The translations under genes were made by a program, and so were the position numbers. Source: Prostheceraeus crozeri (Eukaryota > Platyhelminthes > Polycladida > Euryleptidae). From it: DNA of 64,000 bases. The stretch is from positions 172,001-236,000 of the forward strand of contig CAJQUW010002201.1 of NCBI GenBank assembly GCA_907163375.1, written 5' to 3'. This document shows positions 48,964 through 59,962 of the stretch, one piece after another. Position 1 is the stretch's first letter. Each line of letters opens with the position of its first letter. The notes under the pieces were generated by a model that did not search any database, was not told the DNA's origin, and saw only the letters and a program-made list of their open reading frames with translations.

Positions 48964-49020
48964 GTAAACCGGAACGGAGTAGGCCTACCGGTATATATAG
49001 GTATATTGTCGACTTATTGT
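48964..49020 (+). repeat. Unit A leader fragment inside the P-type element
   Basis: Forty bases starting GTAAACCGGAACGGAGTAGG are identical to 46709-46748, then TATTGTCGACTTATTGTCGAC. The module that normally follows is absent. Confidence 0.8.
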
Positions 49021-49439
49021 CGACGATATTGTATTTACTGCGACATTTATAGAAGATAAATACTTTTTCAGTTTAAGCCTTCGTGAATTAAAAAAGATCC
49101 CTTTTTATCAGATCAGACTGGGTATTATTTTCATGTGACGGTAATATACGAACATTACTACTTACCACTAATTATAGTTGCTACAATATACACGATTTCG
49201 CTGGTTGGCGAAAAATTAGCTTGCATTAGTAAATAAATATCTACCAACTAATTATAGCAACTTTTTCGCCAACTGTCGATTTTAATTTTACACATGTTTT
49301 TGGATAGATAGCTTTTACACGAAAATGAACCTTTACAAAAAATTATCCACAAAATCGCTACCTCCCCAGATAATCTGTTGAAAATTTTGCAAGATGCGTT
49401 CCCACAGGGATGTACATGAGTAGATAAATTTGATTACGG

Positions 49440-49467
49440 GAGTGACATCTCTCCCCTAACCTCTCTG
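49440..49467 (-). repeat. Right 28-bp inverted terminal repeat of the P-type element
   Basis: Plus-strand words GAGTGACATCTCTCCCC and TAACCTCTCTG; see the left end. The extra CTTTGCTCTG outside it contains a second CAGAG when inverted, as if the tip had been duplicated. Confidence 0.85.
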
Positions 49468-49504
49468 CTTTGCTCTGGATAGAGTAGTAATATGTAGGTA
49501 GAGT

Positions 49505-50452
49505 GTCGACTCAAAAAAGTATCTGTATACAGTGAAAATTTTTTATATCAAAAGATTCAGTTTTTTGCGGAGATTACGTTCCCGTGGTCCAAAAAATTAT
49601 TTGAACAGTTTTTAAAAAAATCAAAATTTTGTCATTTTAAATACTACCGAGATTACTCCCCGTTGTAAGTAGTATAAAGCAAGTTGGACATCAAAGGAAT
49701 GAATATTTGCTAATAAGCATCCTAACTAAGCGGAAATCAAGCTGCATATCAGGGGATTTCATGCTCCGTATTACAATGGAAGTCTTCATGAAAAAGTCGC
49801 GATATTATCCGTGCTTTCTTGGCTGAAATTTCAAGTTTTTAATTCAGTTTTCACAGGCTTGATTTTATGATTCACTAAATGCATGTTTCAGTTCATGGAT
49901 CTGAATTGATGCAGACCCATTAAGCATCCTTCAAAATTGATTGAAATAATTGTCTTTGATTATGTGATTTTTCTCTGCCAGTGGCAACTGTTGCCTGATC
50001 ACGCTTAAGAAGATTCTCTTGAGGTTCAGCAGGAAAGCAATAGCGCAGGTCATTGAGTTGCCAGTTTATCCAACATTACTTATCCAAGGCTGTCATGACA
50101 CGGATGATCTGTAAAATGCTATCATTTCCTTCTGTTTTATGCTATCATGATCAGGCAATTCCGTTGTAATTTCTTCAAAACTGCATAATTGCGCATATCT
50201 CACATTTGGAAACAATTCCGACTTTGTGTCCTTTGAGTTCATTTAATAACTTCGAAAGTGTATACACATTGGAGATTTAGTAAATGCGGAGTTACCACTC
50301 TACCTAATATACTTACTCTATGAATGGCCCTACAATATTTATACATTATAAAAATGCTGCTGATCGGTGTCATCCTGCTACGAAATGTTCCAAGGATTAA
50401 CATCAGAAAAACTCAATGCTGCCAAAACCAAAACATTCGGAGGCAGTGACAA
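49505..50452 (+). repeat. Unit A repeat, long copy 2
   Basis: Begins GTCGACTCAAAAAAGTATCT and carries the module words TACAGTGAAAATTTTTTATA, TTTTGCGGAGATTACG and TTTGAACAGTTTTTAAAA. A roughly 700-bp body follows with landmarks GAAGTCTTCATGAAAAA, GAAATTTCAAGTTTTTAATT, GGCTGTCATGACACGGA, CTATCATGATCAGGCAA and ACTTACTCTATG (to 50322), and the copy ends with the 3' module (50377-50452). The body is collinear with 54188-55012. No open frame of note; the unit has no inverted ends and its class is unknown. Confidence 0.75.
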
Positions 50453-50459
50453 ATAATTG

Positions 50460-51675
50460 CACAAGAAATTACTTTAGCGACTCACCTCAAAAGTAAATGT
50501 CGGCCTACATAACAGTGGTATGTTTCTCTGTCATCGGCTTGATGCAAAAAATATTGAATATTATTGAGGCATAAAAAGAAGTTATAGAATTTAACATAAT
50601 TAAAATAAATAGGAACATACATTTAGGCTAACATAAGAAATAGGGAAACGACATGAACTTTTATTCACTTCATGTAATTATGCTGCTTAAAATTAATAGT
50701 ATTACATTAATTACTCGACCTGTTGTCACATTTATTTCCCGGCAAAAAATATCAAAACGACAAGAATCACCATATGTATTACATGAGCACTAGACAACTT
50801 CCGATGAAAATTGTGTCATAAAACAAATGACGAAATTAGGATGATTACGAAGGAGAGAAAAATTCAACTGGAAATTTTCAAAAGCAAATATGCAGCTGAC
50901 GATCAGCATAAAAAAGGAAGTACAAGTATGACAAATATATCCATATGAGAACATGATTGTGAGTGTGGACCAATAGTGCAACTTTGAAAATCTTTACAGA
51001 CAATTGCAATCAACTAACAATCATAAAAAAGAAATATAGCAGATGCCTTTCCATTGTAAACATGATTAAGAGGGTAGGTCAAGTCAAGTCTAATTTGGAA
51101 ATCTTTTAAGATAATTATAAACAGCTAAAAATCACGTAGAAATGATGACTCTTTGGTTGGACATTCTAAGTGAAAGTGAAAATAGGATTGCCGATATGAT
51201 GCTACATGTAATTTATTAGATCATGAGCCAATTAATTTCAACTTTACTGAGCGCAGCCATTTTCAGGGTATGAAAAAAATGAGAATGCATTGATGAAATT
51301 TTAGCCAATTTTAGCAGCAATTTGCCATTCCCTTACTTTTGAATTATTATCTGATGTAATTTATGCATGTGTAACTTAATGATGTGATTCATTCAGATGT
51401 TGACCGATTTCGAGTAATTTCAACTACAGAACGCAGTCATAGTATAAAATGATAATTGAACAGAGCATGCCTTTTAGGCCTTTATAGATATGTGAATGAA
51501 GAATATGCATAAAGGTATATTTCTGAATGCTTTCAATTTTAAAATGCTTCAATTAATTTGCATTTTTTGTCACTAAACAAATGTAATTACATTTGTAAAT
51601 TAATTTCTGTTTTCCTCATGAAGCTATCTTCAGGGAACATAGATGTTAGGTCATGTTAAATTAATTATAAGTTAG
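50460..51675. other. No gene recognised
   Basis: AT-rich spacer without frames or repeats of note. Confidence 0.6.
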
Positions 51676-51680
51676 ACAAA

Positions 51681-52245
51681 TAGTCCGACAACCAGAAGCT
51701 TCTGCAAGTAACAAGACCGAAAAAGAGGTTTTCACAATGATGTAGGCTATCCCCGATATGCCTCACGAATCAGCGCGTCTGCCAAGCTCTAGCTAGTTCC
51801 TCTTGTCAGACAGGATCAAAGAAAAACGAATGTTAATCCAATCTTTATGCAGATTTAAGTTTTTGGTAAAAATACGATTTTCTCTGTTTACTCTTAGCAA
51901 CTGAAAACCATAGGGCCATAATTTTTGACATGGACATGATGTGAAATGAGCAGAAGACACATCATGCAAAAAATTATAGCTCTATAGACACAATACTTTT
52001 CAATTGACAAGAAAAGACATATAAAATTTCATTTTGTCCGAAAAACTTCAATTTGCGTCCCATTGGAAAACATTTGTTTTTCTTTTATCCTGTTTGACAA
52101 GAGGAACTAGAACTCACGGTGGACGTGCAGATTCATCGTTGCCGTACGCATCATTCATTCATTCTGATGATCATTCATCAATTATTCTGTGAAAGTCTTA
52201 TTTTCGGCCTCGCTCCCTGCATAATTCGTTCTTGCTACAGGACTA
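51681..52245. mobile_element. Long-TIR MITE (TAGTCC family), copy 1, 565 bp
   Basis: Left: TAGTCCGACAACCAGAAGCT, then TTCTGCAAGTAACAAGACCG, and CTAGCTAGTTCCTCTTGTCA about 105 bp in. Right, read inward: TAGTCCTGTAGCAAGAACGA, ATTATGCAGGGAGCGAGGCC, and AGTTCCTCTTGTCAAACAGG. The ends are thus inverted copies over about 160 bp. TA at the very tips is consistent with a TA target duplication. A second copy lies at 56.4 kb. A plus-strand frame at 52119-52328 overlaps the right arm and is not a gene. Confidence 0.75.
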
Positions 52246-52270
52246 TAATATTTATGTTCCATGAAGACAA

Positions 52271-52320
52271 AAAAATAATTGCCATTATTTTTTTAATTAA
52301 TTGCCATTATTTTTTTTTCA
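52271..52320. repeat. Tandem duplication, ATTGCCATTATTTTTTT
   Basis: A unit near AATTGCCATTATTTTTTTAA is present twice in tandem just outside the MITE; simple slippage or local duplication. Confidence 0.7.
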
Positions 52321-52329
52321 TAAAATGAT

Positions 52330-53945
52330 GTAATAACTAACTTGGAATTCCCTTACTTTTGAAATGTTTACATTGAGTCTACGCATTTTTTCACAATTGC
52401 ATCAGTTATAGCTTTCCTGTTTTCATTTGTATTTCGATAACAGTGTAAAAAAGAAGCAACGAACCAATGGAAGCATGATTACATTATAGTTTAATTGATA
52501 ATCCTGTTTCCACAAAACGGACCATGCACTTGGATTTTACTGTTTTATCATCGTTGTGTTGTTACTAAACCAATTTTAGATAGATGAAGATTGCGACTAC
52601 ACAATTCAAAAGTCTTTGTCATTCAGTAACTCGTCCGAAACGTTTAGCCTTGGTTCCTCAGGCCAAGAGCCGATAGTATAGGCCTAATCACTGCGGTATT
52701 TTCACTTTCACATAGAATTTTTATAACCTGTTTCGAACACGAATACAAAAAAATGACTTAAATTAGAAGAAAAAATATTATTGATAGACTTATTTATAAA
52801 AAGGATAAACTTTTCTTATTGTATATCATCATTTATATCTATAAACTTTATTAAACTACATCTTTATTTACTGGAGCTAAAGACTGTTAAACTCACTAAA
52901 TAAGGATACTAAGTTTGTGACCGATCTCCTTGAAAATAGCTACTTGAACTATTATAGGATTTCACTATGGGTTAAGTAAAATTAATTTTTGCCATTATCA
53001 AAATGAAATCGTGTCAAGTTGTACCCGTCCTTTACTAAAGATAGTTGGGTCTCCAGTGATTTAAAGAGAAACTTCACTCTCAGCACCTTTGACAGCATCG
53101 ATAAAAGAAGTACAGCTCTAGCTCTCTTGGCATCGAAGCTGGAAACAAAACCAAATCTCACCTCAAGTGTAATGGTCGCTCTGATAGAGATTTCGTCATC
53201 AACAAACGCTCGCGTAAATCAAAAACTATATTAATGAAAATAAAGTTGTTCTAAATATTGATTTTATTAGTGATAGTTTTTCTCGCAAAATTAATTATCG
53301 CATTCGTAAACATAAACTTGACATTAATTTTGTTTCGAAACAATAATAATAATAAACACGCTAACGAATTGTTTTCTTTGTAGTAACTTCTTATTAATCA
53401 TAATAATTGCAATATTAGTTATGTTGTTTATCCGTTTATTTGTCATTTTAGTTCTAATAGTTACGTAGATGATCTTCACGCCCTTTTCGTTTGAGGTTTG
53501 ATGAACATCGCAAAGTAGCCCAGTGGGTGGTTCAATGTGGCCCACACATGAGGCACATTGAGCCACTTCGGTAGAAATTTTAAAATTAAAATTGTGAGGC
53601 AATTAAATGTCACAAAAACGTCCAACAACTCAGAGATTGCTAAGGATACCCTCAACCTTTCATCCAGGTTTGATTTTGGTTCATTTGATTTAGTATATTC
53701 ATATTGAGAAAAGATCAAAAACATGTTCAATGTGCCCCACCCGCCCCTATCAAGAATGGAGATGGAGCAAGTCCCCCGACTGATCACTGTTTAAAATGTA
53801 CCGCGAATTGTATTGAAGACTGACGTCAGTATATTGCTAACTTTGGATTCCCCTGTCAAAGCCAGTATCAACGAATCACGAGCTATGTTTACTAATATGA
53901 TTCGAAATATGCAAATAAATCACAGCCGCGTTTAATGGGTTAAAA
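52330..53945. other. No gene recognised
   Basis: A plus-strand 71-codon frame at 53019-53234 (SSDLKRNFTLSTFDSIDKRS) and a minus-strand 103-codon frame at 53476-53787 are open but match no family I know. Confidence 0.5.
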
Positions 53946-53947
53946 AC

Positions 53948-54048
53948 TACTCAAATAATTTTTTGACCGCAGGAGCGTAATCTCCGAAAAAACCTGAATC
54001 TTTTTATATAAAGATTTTCACTGTATGTAGACACTTTTTTGAGTCGAC
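53948..54048 (-). repeat. Unit A repeat, inverted module
   Basis: The minus strand reads GTCGACTCAAAAAAGTGTCT, ACAGTGAAAATCTTTATATA, TCGGAGATTACGCTCCTGCG and AAATTATTTGAGTAGTTTTT. Only the 5' module is present; the 700-bp body is missing. It faces away from the direct copy that starts 140 bp downstream. Confidence 0.8.
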
Positions 54049-54187
54049 CCTTCACCTACTGACTCCAATTCATTCTAATATCTGGAATCTATGTTTGTTA
54101 TTAATCGATTGTGAACATGTAGCTCCGAGTTCCCTCCAACCGTCAGCCCACAGTTAACATAATTAGGTATGCCTATTACTCTTTGGT

Positions 54188-55012
54188 GTCGACTCAAAAA
54201 ATAAATTGAATGTAAAGAATTTGTCTGTATACAGTGAAAATTTTTATATCAAAATCTTTAGTTTTTTGCGGACATTGCGCTCCTGCGGTCAAAAAATTAT
54301 TTGAGCAGTTTTTGAAAAGTTAAGTTTTTACAAATTATTCGTGTGCTTGTACTACTGATATGAATACAATTTATCTGTAGTATGAAGAATTTTGGAAATC
54401 AAACAAGCATAATTAAGCAAACCTTTATTAGCTGATTATCAAAGGAATTTCATGAACCACATTATAATTCAAGTCTTCATGAAAAATTTGAGATCTCATT
54501 GTACTCATTCCTTGAAATTTCAAGTTTTTTATTCCATTTTCAATGACTTGTTCTATGATTCACTAAATTTGTGTTTCATTTCTTGAATCTGAATAGTAAT
54601 ATGGACCCATTTACATCTTTTAGAGTTAATTGTGATCAAAATGGTCTTTGATCATTTTATTTTGCTCTTCAGTGGCGGATAGCTTTTGATATTGATCACG
54701 CTCAAGAAAATGTGCTCTTATTGAGAAGGCTGAGGTTGAGCATTAATAAAGTAATAAAAACCTTCGAATTGCTAATTTAACAAACATAACCTCTCCACGG
54801 CTGTCATGACACGGAGGAAATTATTCCTTCTGTATTACTATCATGATCAGTCAAATGTGTGCAAATTTCTCCAAAGCTCTGAAAATTTGTATTTCTCACA
54901 TTTGGTATCAATAGCTAGTTGCACTCAACTCGAGTTCATCTAATAAAATCGAAACTGTATTATGGATTTAATTAATACTGAGTTGCTACTCCACCTAACA
55001 GTTTACTCTATG
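54188..55012 (+). repeat. Unit A repeat, long copy 3
   Basis: Starts GTCGACTCAAAAAATAAATT (with about 20 extra bases), then TGTCTGTATACAGTGAAAAT, TTGCGGACATTGCGCTCCTG and TTATTTGAGCAGTTTTTGAA. The body matches copy 2 in order: AAGTCTTCATGAAAAAT, GAAATTTCAAGTTTTTTATT, GGCTGTCATGACACGGAGG, CTATCATGATCAGTCAAAT and TTTACTCTATG. Similarity then stops and a ~70-bp tandem repeat follows. Divergence from copy 2 is moderate with many small indels, so the duplication is old. Confidence 0.75.
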
Positions 55013-55044
55013 CGTCAGCCAGAGTCAGTTTACTTCACGATCGC

Positions 55045-55330
55045 CGCGCGGTTGGAAGCGCTCTGTTCCATTTATCTACTGGGTCCAGAGGCTCTCAAAT
55101 CTTCTACGTTCTTCAGCTGGATGTGTTCCGCTCCCATTGTCTACTGGGGCTGTTCTGGAGACTCTCGATTCCACTGCACTCTCCAACTGGAAGCGATAGC
55201 TTTCATTTGCTTACTGGGAGGTTCTATGATGGCTCTCAAATTTGTTACATTCTTCAGTTGCAAGTGCTGCGATCCATTTCTCCAGTGGCGCTGTGTGAAG
55301 ACTCTCCAATGCACTTCATGTCACGGTTAG
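55045..55330. repeat. About 70-bp tandem repeat, four units
   Basis: Units begin at about 55051, 55116, 55186 and 55257 with variants of CAGCTGGAAGCGCTCCG, then CCATTTGTCTACTGGG, GGCTGTTCTGGAGACTC and TCAAATCTTCTAC. Spacings are 65, 70 and 71 bp, and units are diverged. A plus-strand frame stays open across all of them for 122 codons and another for 122 codons in a second frame; because the unit length is not a multiple of three these are likely repeat artefacts. Confidence 0.75.
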
Positions 55331-55334
55331 AATT

Positions 55335-55965
55335 GCGCTCCGAACCATTTTGGGCCGAATTCATGCCGAATTCACGAAACTGTTCCAGCACAGAACACTG
55401 TTCTGTGCCAGTTAGAACAAGATTCTGCTTTACGGTGTCTGTCATGTTCACGAAGCTTATTCTATATCATAGAAATAAACTGTTTATCTGAAGTTCGCTA
55501 GAATGGAAATCGACTCAAGGTCGAGGCACATCCGGGGGAACCAAGTTGGGGCATGAAGAACCAATTAAAAGCTTCGATTTACTCATGTGACTGATTCTAA
55601 CCCAATGATACAGACGTTGGCAGGTGTATCTAAGTGAAAATGCGTGCGATTTATGTGCCGTTATTGTGTATTGCCTGAAGCGCAATTTCCATTCTAGAGG
55701 TTTTATTGTTGTCAATTTCTATGTTCTATATGGAACTCTGTTACTGTCAGACGCAGCAACCTGCAACTAGGTAGTGACGTGTATCATCACCTTGACTTGC
55801 TTTTCTTGCTTGTGGATGGTGAAACTAAGGGAATGAAGACAAGTATGAGACATGCGTTTCTATTCAGAGCTGTCATTGTATTTTGCAAGTTAGATAAACG
55901 ACCATGGCACGCAAAAGATTCTCACAAGTCGAGAAACACTACATTCTAGACGCAGTCAAGCTGAA
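55335..55965. other. No gene recognised
   Basis: Spacer between the tandem repeat and an isolated unit; no motif seen. Confidence 0.55.
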
Positions 55966-55969
55966 ACCA

Positions 55970-56052
55970 AATTGTCTTCTGGGGCTGTTCTGGAGACTCT
56001 CAAATCTACTGCTTTCTTCAGCTGGAAGCGCTCCGCTCAATTAGTCAATGAG
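55970..56052. repeat. Isolated unit of the 70-bp repeat
   Basis: TTGTCTTCTGGGGCTGTTCT, GGAGACTCTCAAATCTACTG and CTTCAGCTGGAAGCGCTCCG match the 55.1-kb array; this unit is close to what looks like the consensus. Confidence 0.75.
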
Positions 56053-56389
56053 CTGTTCCGATAGTCTGGCCTACATGACACATTTGCTTTTTTCTGTTAG
56101 AGACAATCTGCTGTAAGTTCGGTACATCCATATCACGTATCTGTCTCTACTCCAAAATGATCTACCGTAGATGTAACATCAACGTGGATACTCAATACAT
56201 GCTTCGCATTTATATATACTTCTTCACTACATGAACTGGACGCGTTGGAATTGTATGTCTGCCTTGTTTGAGAGAGCTCATGGAAGCATACATGGCAGAG
56301 TTGATATGATTATATTTTATATAATTGACATTTTCATGTCTGTAGCTTCTCCACTGTTTAGTGATACTTCGTGTTACAGAAGTATTTCA

Positions 56390-57113
56390 TAGTCCGGTAG
56401 CCAGAACGAGTTTCTGCAGGGAACGAGGCCGAAGATGAAACTCTCACAGATTGATGTAGGGCCCACATCCTAGGCCTACTACGAATCTGCGCGTCTGTAG
56501 AGAGTTATCTGGTTCCTCTTCTCGTGCAGGATCAAAGAAATACACATGTTGATACAATGGGAAGCATTGATGCGTTGGTAAAAATGAAAATTTGTATGTT
56601 TTATCTTTCTTATTAAATGAAAAACACTCAGTCTAGAGATAAATGACTTTTTAATTTGCATGTCATCAAGTCATTCTTTATCATGCACCCGTCTATGAAG
56701 CTATACATAATCAGATTTTGATAGCCTCCTAATGTCAGCATAAGCACCAATATTTTGGACAATTCTATCTACATTTAACCACATTCTCGCGTGCATCGCC
56801 GATCAGAAACATGATATAGCCTACAGTCCACCTGATAGGATGACTTATAAAACTTGCCATGCAAAATATTATGGCTAGACTTAATACTTTTACTTAATAA
56901 GAGGAAACGTAGAAATTTTCATTTCTTTCAAAGGACTTCAATCTCCGTCCCATGTGTTTTTCTTTGATTCTGTCTGACAAGTTGAGAGGAACCAGCTAGA
57001 ACTCTGCAGATGTACAGATTCGTAGTAAGAATTATAATAGGGTGTACATCAATCTGTGAAAGTCTCATCTTTGGCCTCGTTCCCTGCAGAAACTCGTTCT
57101 GGCTGCTGGACTA
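56390..57113. mobile_element. Long-TIR MITE (TAGTCC family), copy 2, 724 bp
   Basis: Left: TAGTCCGGTAGCCAGAACGA, GTTTCTGCAGGGAACGAGGC, CTCACAGATTGATGTA, CTACGAATCTG and GGTTCCTCTT. Right, read inward: TAGTCCAGCAGCCAGAACGA, GTTTCTGCAGGGAACGAGGC, TTCACAGATTGATGTA, CTACGAATCTG and GGTTCCTCT. The arms match over about 165 bp and are better preserved than those of the 51.7-kb copy. TA at both tips suggests a TA target duplication. There is no transposase frame; a 60-codon minus-strand frame at 56479-56661 is arm sequence. Confidence 0.85.
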
Positions 57114-57114
57114 G

Positions 57115-59958
57115 ATGCTCGTCTTTATGATGGCATTTTAGCGCATACGAAGTACCTGTATAAATCATGATTTATAGTAAAATAATGCACAGCTTAAGTT
57201 CACAGATTTCCATAATATTTTGTTGACTATTTGATGATGATTTGAAGCGAGTCGAGGATGAAGAAGCTATGGGCATTTGAAATTGATGGCGAAGAAAATC
57301 TTTTATCATATAATATGAGATACTGACATGAAATATTCGTTTAATATTCCTATACAGCCTTCTTGCATTATTAACCTCTGCGGTTGCAAAAGTGCTCCAT
57401 TATGGTTGACTTGTAGTTATCGATGCGCATCACAATTCACTGCGCTTAACTGTCAAACACCCAAGTTGGTAGGATAAATGCATCACGTGTTCTGGAAATT
57501 TTTATTGCATTAATCCAATTTGACTATCTGTGACTATAACTTTGTTTGAATCGAAGTAAGTATATTTAAACACTTTGGTTTGAATGCACAGCTGACAATT
57601 GCTAGGATATCTGACCACACGCTATAGTTTCGATTAAACCAAGGAATGCCAATGTGTGATAAGTTGATTGACCAGTAAAAAACATTAGGAATTTTAGTTA
57701 TGCTATTAAAATTGTGTTCAAATATGAGGTGGAGAATGGACCGATTTCATAATCACTTTGATATGTCAGAGATCATTGCATTCACAACATAAGCTTATAA
57801 TTAGCATTTCCCCAGTCATCAAGCCATATCATCAATTGGAGACGAGAGTGTTTGAGAGAGTTAGCCAGAGGCTTGTTTGTGGTAATGTCATTGCTGAATT
57901 TGCATGACCTACATACTCAGTTCATCTTCACATGGAAGAATTTAGTTGTCGACTGCGAGTGACTGCGAGCGTAAAATACTGGAATCCTGTCAAGTAGTTC
58001 TGCATTATAGAGAAGAAACATTTTAATTTCAAGGACCCATCTTGTGGCAACCATGTAGCTCACGTTATCTATAAATGTGCTAAATAAAAGGTTTGATAGA
58101 ATTTCATTATTTATTTCTTGAATGCGTCACAAAAATGTGAATTAATGTACTACATAAGCAATTACATTGTCTTATGATTCAAATTGCAACGAAGACTGTT
58201 TATATAATCAAAATCTATAACCTACATAGCCCTACATGCATATTTATAGGCGCCGTTTTATTAAGAGCTCAATAAATACCTGTTTAACACGGTGAGGTAG
58301 TGCATTGGGCGTCACAGCCGTCAGTGCAAGAATTATAAAGGTAATATGCATTACAGACGTTATGTTAATTACTCGTGCATAATGCACATCAACACAGCCA
58401 AAAATTGTCAATTCATAATAAAATTTTCATGTATCTTGAGGGACACTGAGCGTATGCCTAACTCGAGCGGCTGATTTGAATTTACAAATGGTATTTTCAG
58501 CTTCAAAAGGTTATTCATACATGGTGACTTCACCACGTCATGAATAAAACACTACCTGAACTTTATAATTCTCATGTAACTTGAGGGACGCTTTATGTAA
58601 CTTGAGGAACACCACTTTGAAATATGATTTGGCTTAAATCTGCTTCATGCAATTTGCTGTGGTGAACACTGTTCTTTTTTCACTTTTATAGTCTAAAGAA
58701 TTGCATTTAACCAAAATAAGATGATCTCAAAGACCTTCATACTGAAGACAGACAACTTGTTGTTTTATCTGGAATTGCTAATTTTCACTCGTGTGAAAAC
58801 TCAGAAAATTTCAGTTCTGAAATATAATATGTAATATAACAGTTACTTATTAAATTTAAAAGTAGACTAAAACTTTTAATGTAAAAATCTTCAATGGAAA
58901 GAAATTTTTATTTCACTTGACATTCATTTGAACCAGCCAAAAACACGCGCGGCTTATATCCGCACATATGGAATCCATTAAAATCCATTGTGAATTATAG
59001 ACAATCGGTATAGACCTATAATATAGCCTATACAAAACTTAAAAGCAGTAATTGCCGTTACTTCAGTAGCCTACTACTGACACCTCTACCGATTTTACAA
59101 TTGTTGACTGCTTTATTAGGAGCAATGTTTCTAAAACATGGAAAAATATTGAATTTTCTAAGTTCTAGGTTACAGAATTCTGATGCTGCCCTTCCAATTG
59201 TGTTGTTTCCTGTCAGGCCCTTCGATTATGCAGTTATGGAAAATGTAATCAACATGCTTAATCAAGTTTATATTTTGGCAAATACATGCACTGTGGCATG
59301 AAAGATATCTGTCACTGCTTGGATTCATGTCATCATGTATTTAAATGCTATTCTTTGTAAGGTTCTAGGAGCTTCCGTATGAAGAAGCTTCTGTCACAAT
59401 TCTTCCATCAGTGCGTGTCTCTGCTTCATATATGACATTCATAAAAATGATGCGACTAGCATTCTCAACATTGTACACTGTAGTCAAAGGAGCTTCTGAA
59501 GTTGTCGATTCACTCAATAGGTTGATCTATCGAAGAATTAGCGATGAGGATGAATCATTTTAAATTTAATTAATTAAACAGAAAGCGACATTATGGTTTA
59601 AAGAAATGAAATTCATGTTATTCGGATGCAAATTCTGATGATAGGAATTTCACTCGATTTCAGTATTTGTATATCTATGTATAAACATCGAAATAGGCCT
59701 ATATGGTAGGTCTAAAATCCAAACATTTGAATGCTTTTTGGAGTAATTCTTGTCTTTAGCATTTTCAGGCCAATATCTATTGTCAATGTTCAACGCACCA
59801 CTCAATTGGTCTTCGTGTATTCCAACCGAATATGTGCATCATTCTAAAGTTCTTGCAGGATTCTTAAGATAAAAATTCACTTGAAATTCAAAAAACACCC
59901 CATTTTTGCATGCCCTCATGAAATATACATTTTTGCATTGATATACAACAAAGAAATA
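57115..59958. other. No gene recognised
   Basis: AT-rich. A short word TGTAACTTGAGGGAC is repeated at about 58430, 58575 and 58598. A plus-strand 66-codon frame at 59101-59301 has no recognised domain. Confidence 0.5.
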
Positions 59959-59962
59959 TGCC

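Larger units (their letters stand above)
47364..49485 (+). mobile_element. Degenerate P-type (THAP) DNA transposon, about 2.1 kb
   Basis: The left end (47372-47399) is CAGAGAGGTTAGGGGAGAGA then CGTCACTC. The inverted right end (49440-49467) reads the same with one change: 27 of 28 positions. The flanking octamers CATAGAGT (47364-47371) and GATAGAGT (49478-49485) agree at 7 of 8, if the right end includes an extra about 10-bp CTTTGCTCTG (49468-49477). Inverted ends starting with CA, an 8-bp duplication, and a THAP-domain frame beginning about 210 bp inside the left end are the three hallmarks of the P superfamily. The catalytic part is missing; the remaining 1.4 kb contains a nested MITE and a unit-A fragment. 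Confidence 0.7.

Noticed and set aside
53476-53787. 103-codon minus-strand frame
   Set aside because: No motif and no splice or start context; left as chance.
54962-55491. Two overlapping plus-strand frames of 122 codons
   Set aside because: They are translations of a 70-bp tandem repeat; the same peptides recur out of phase, and there is no domain.
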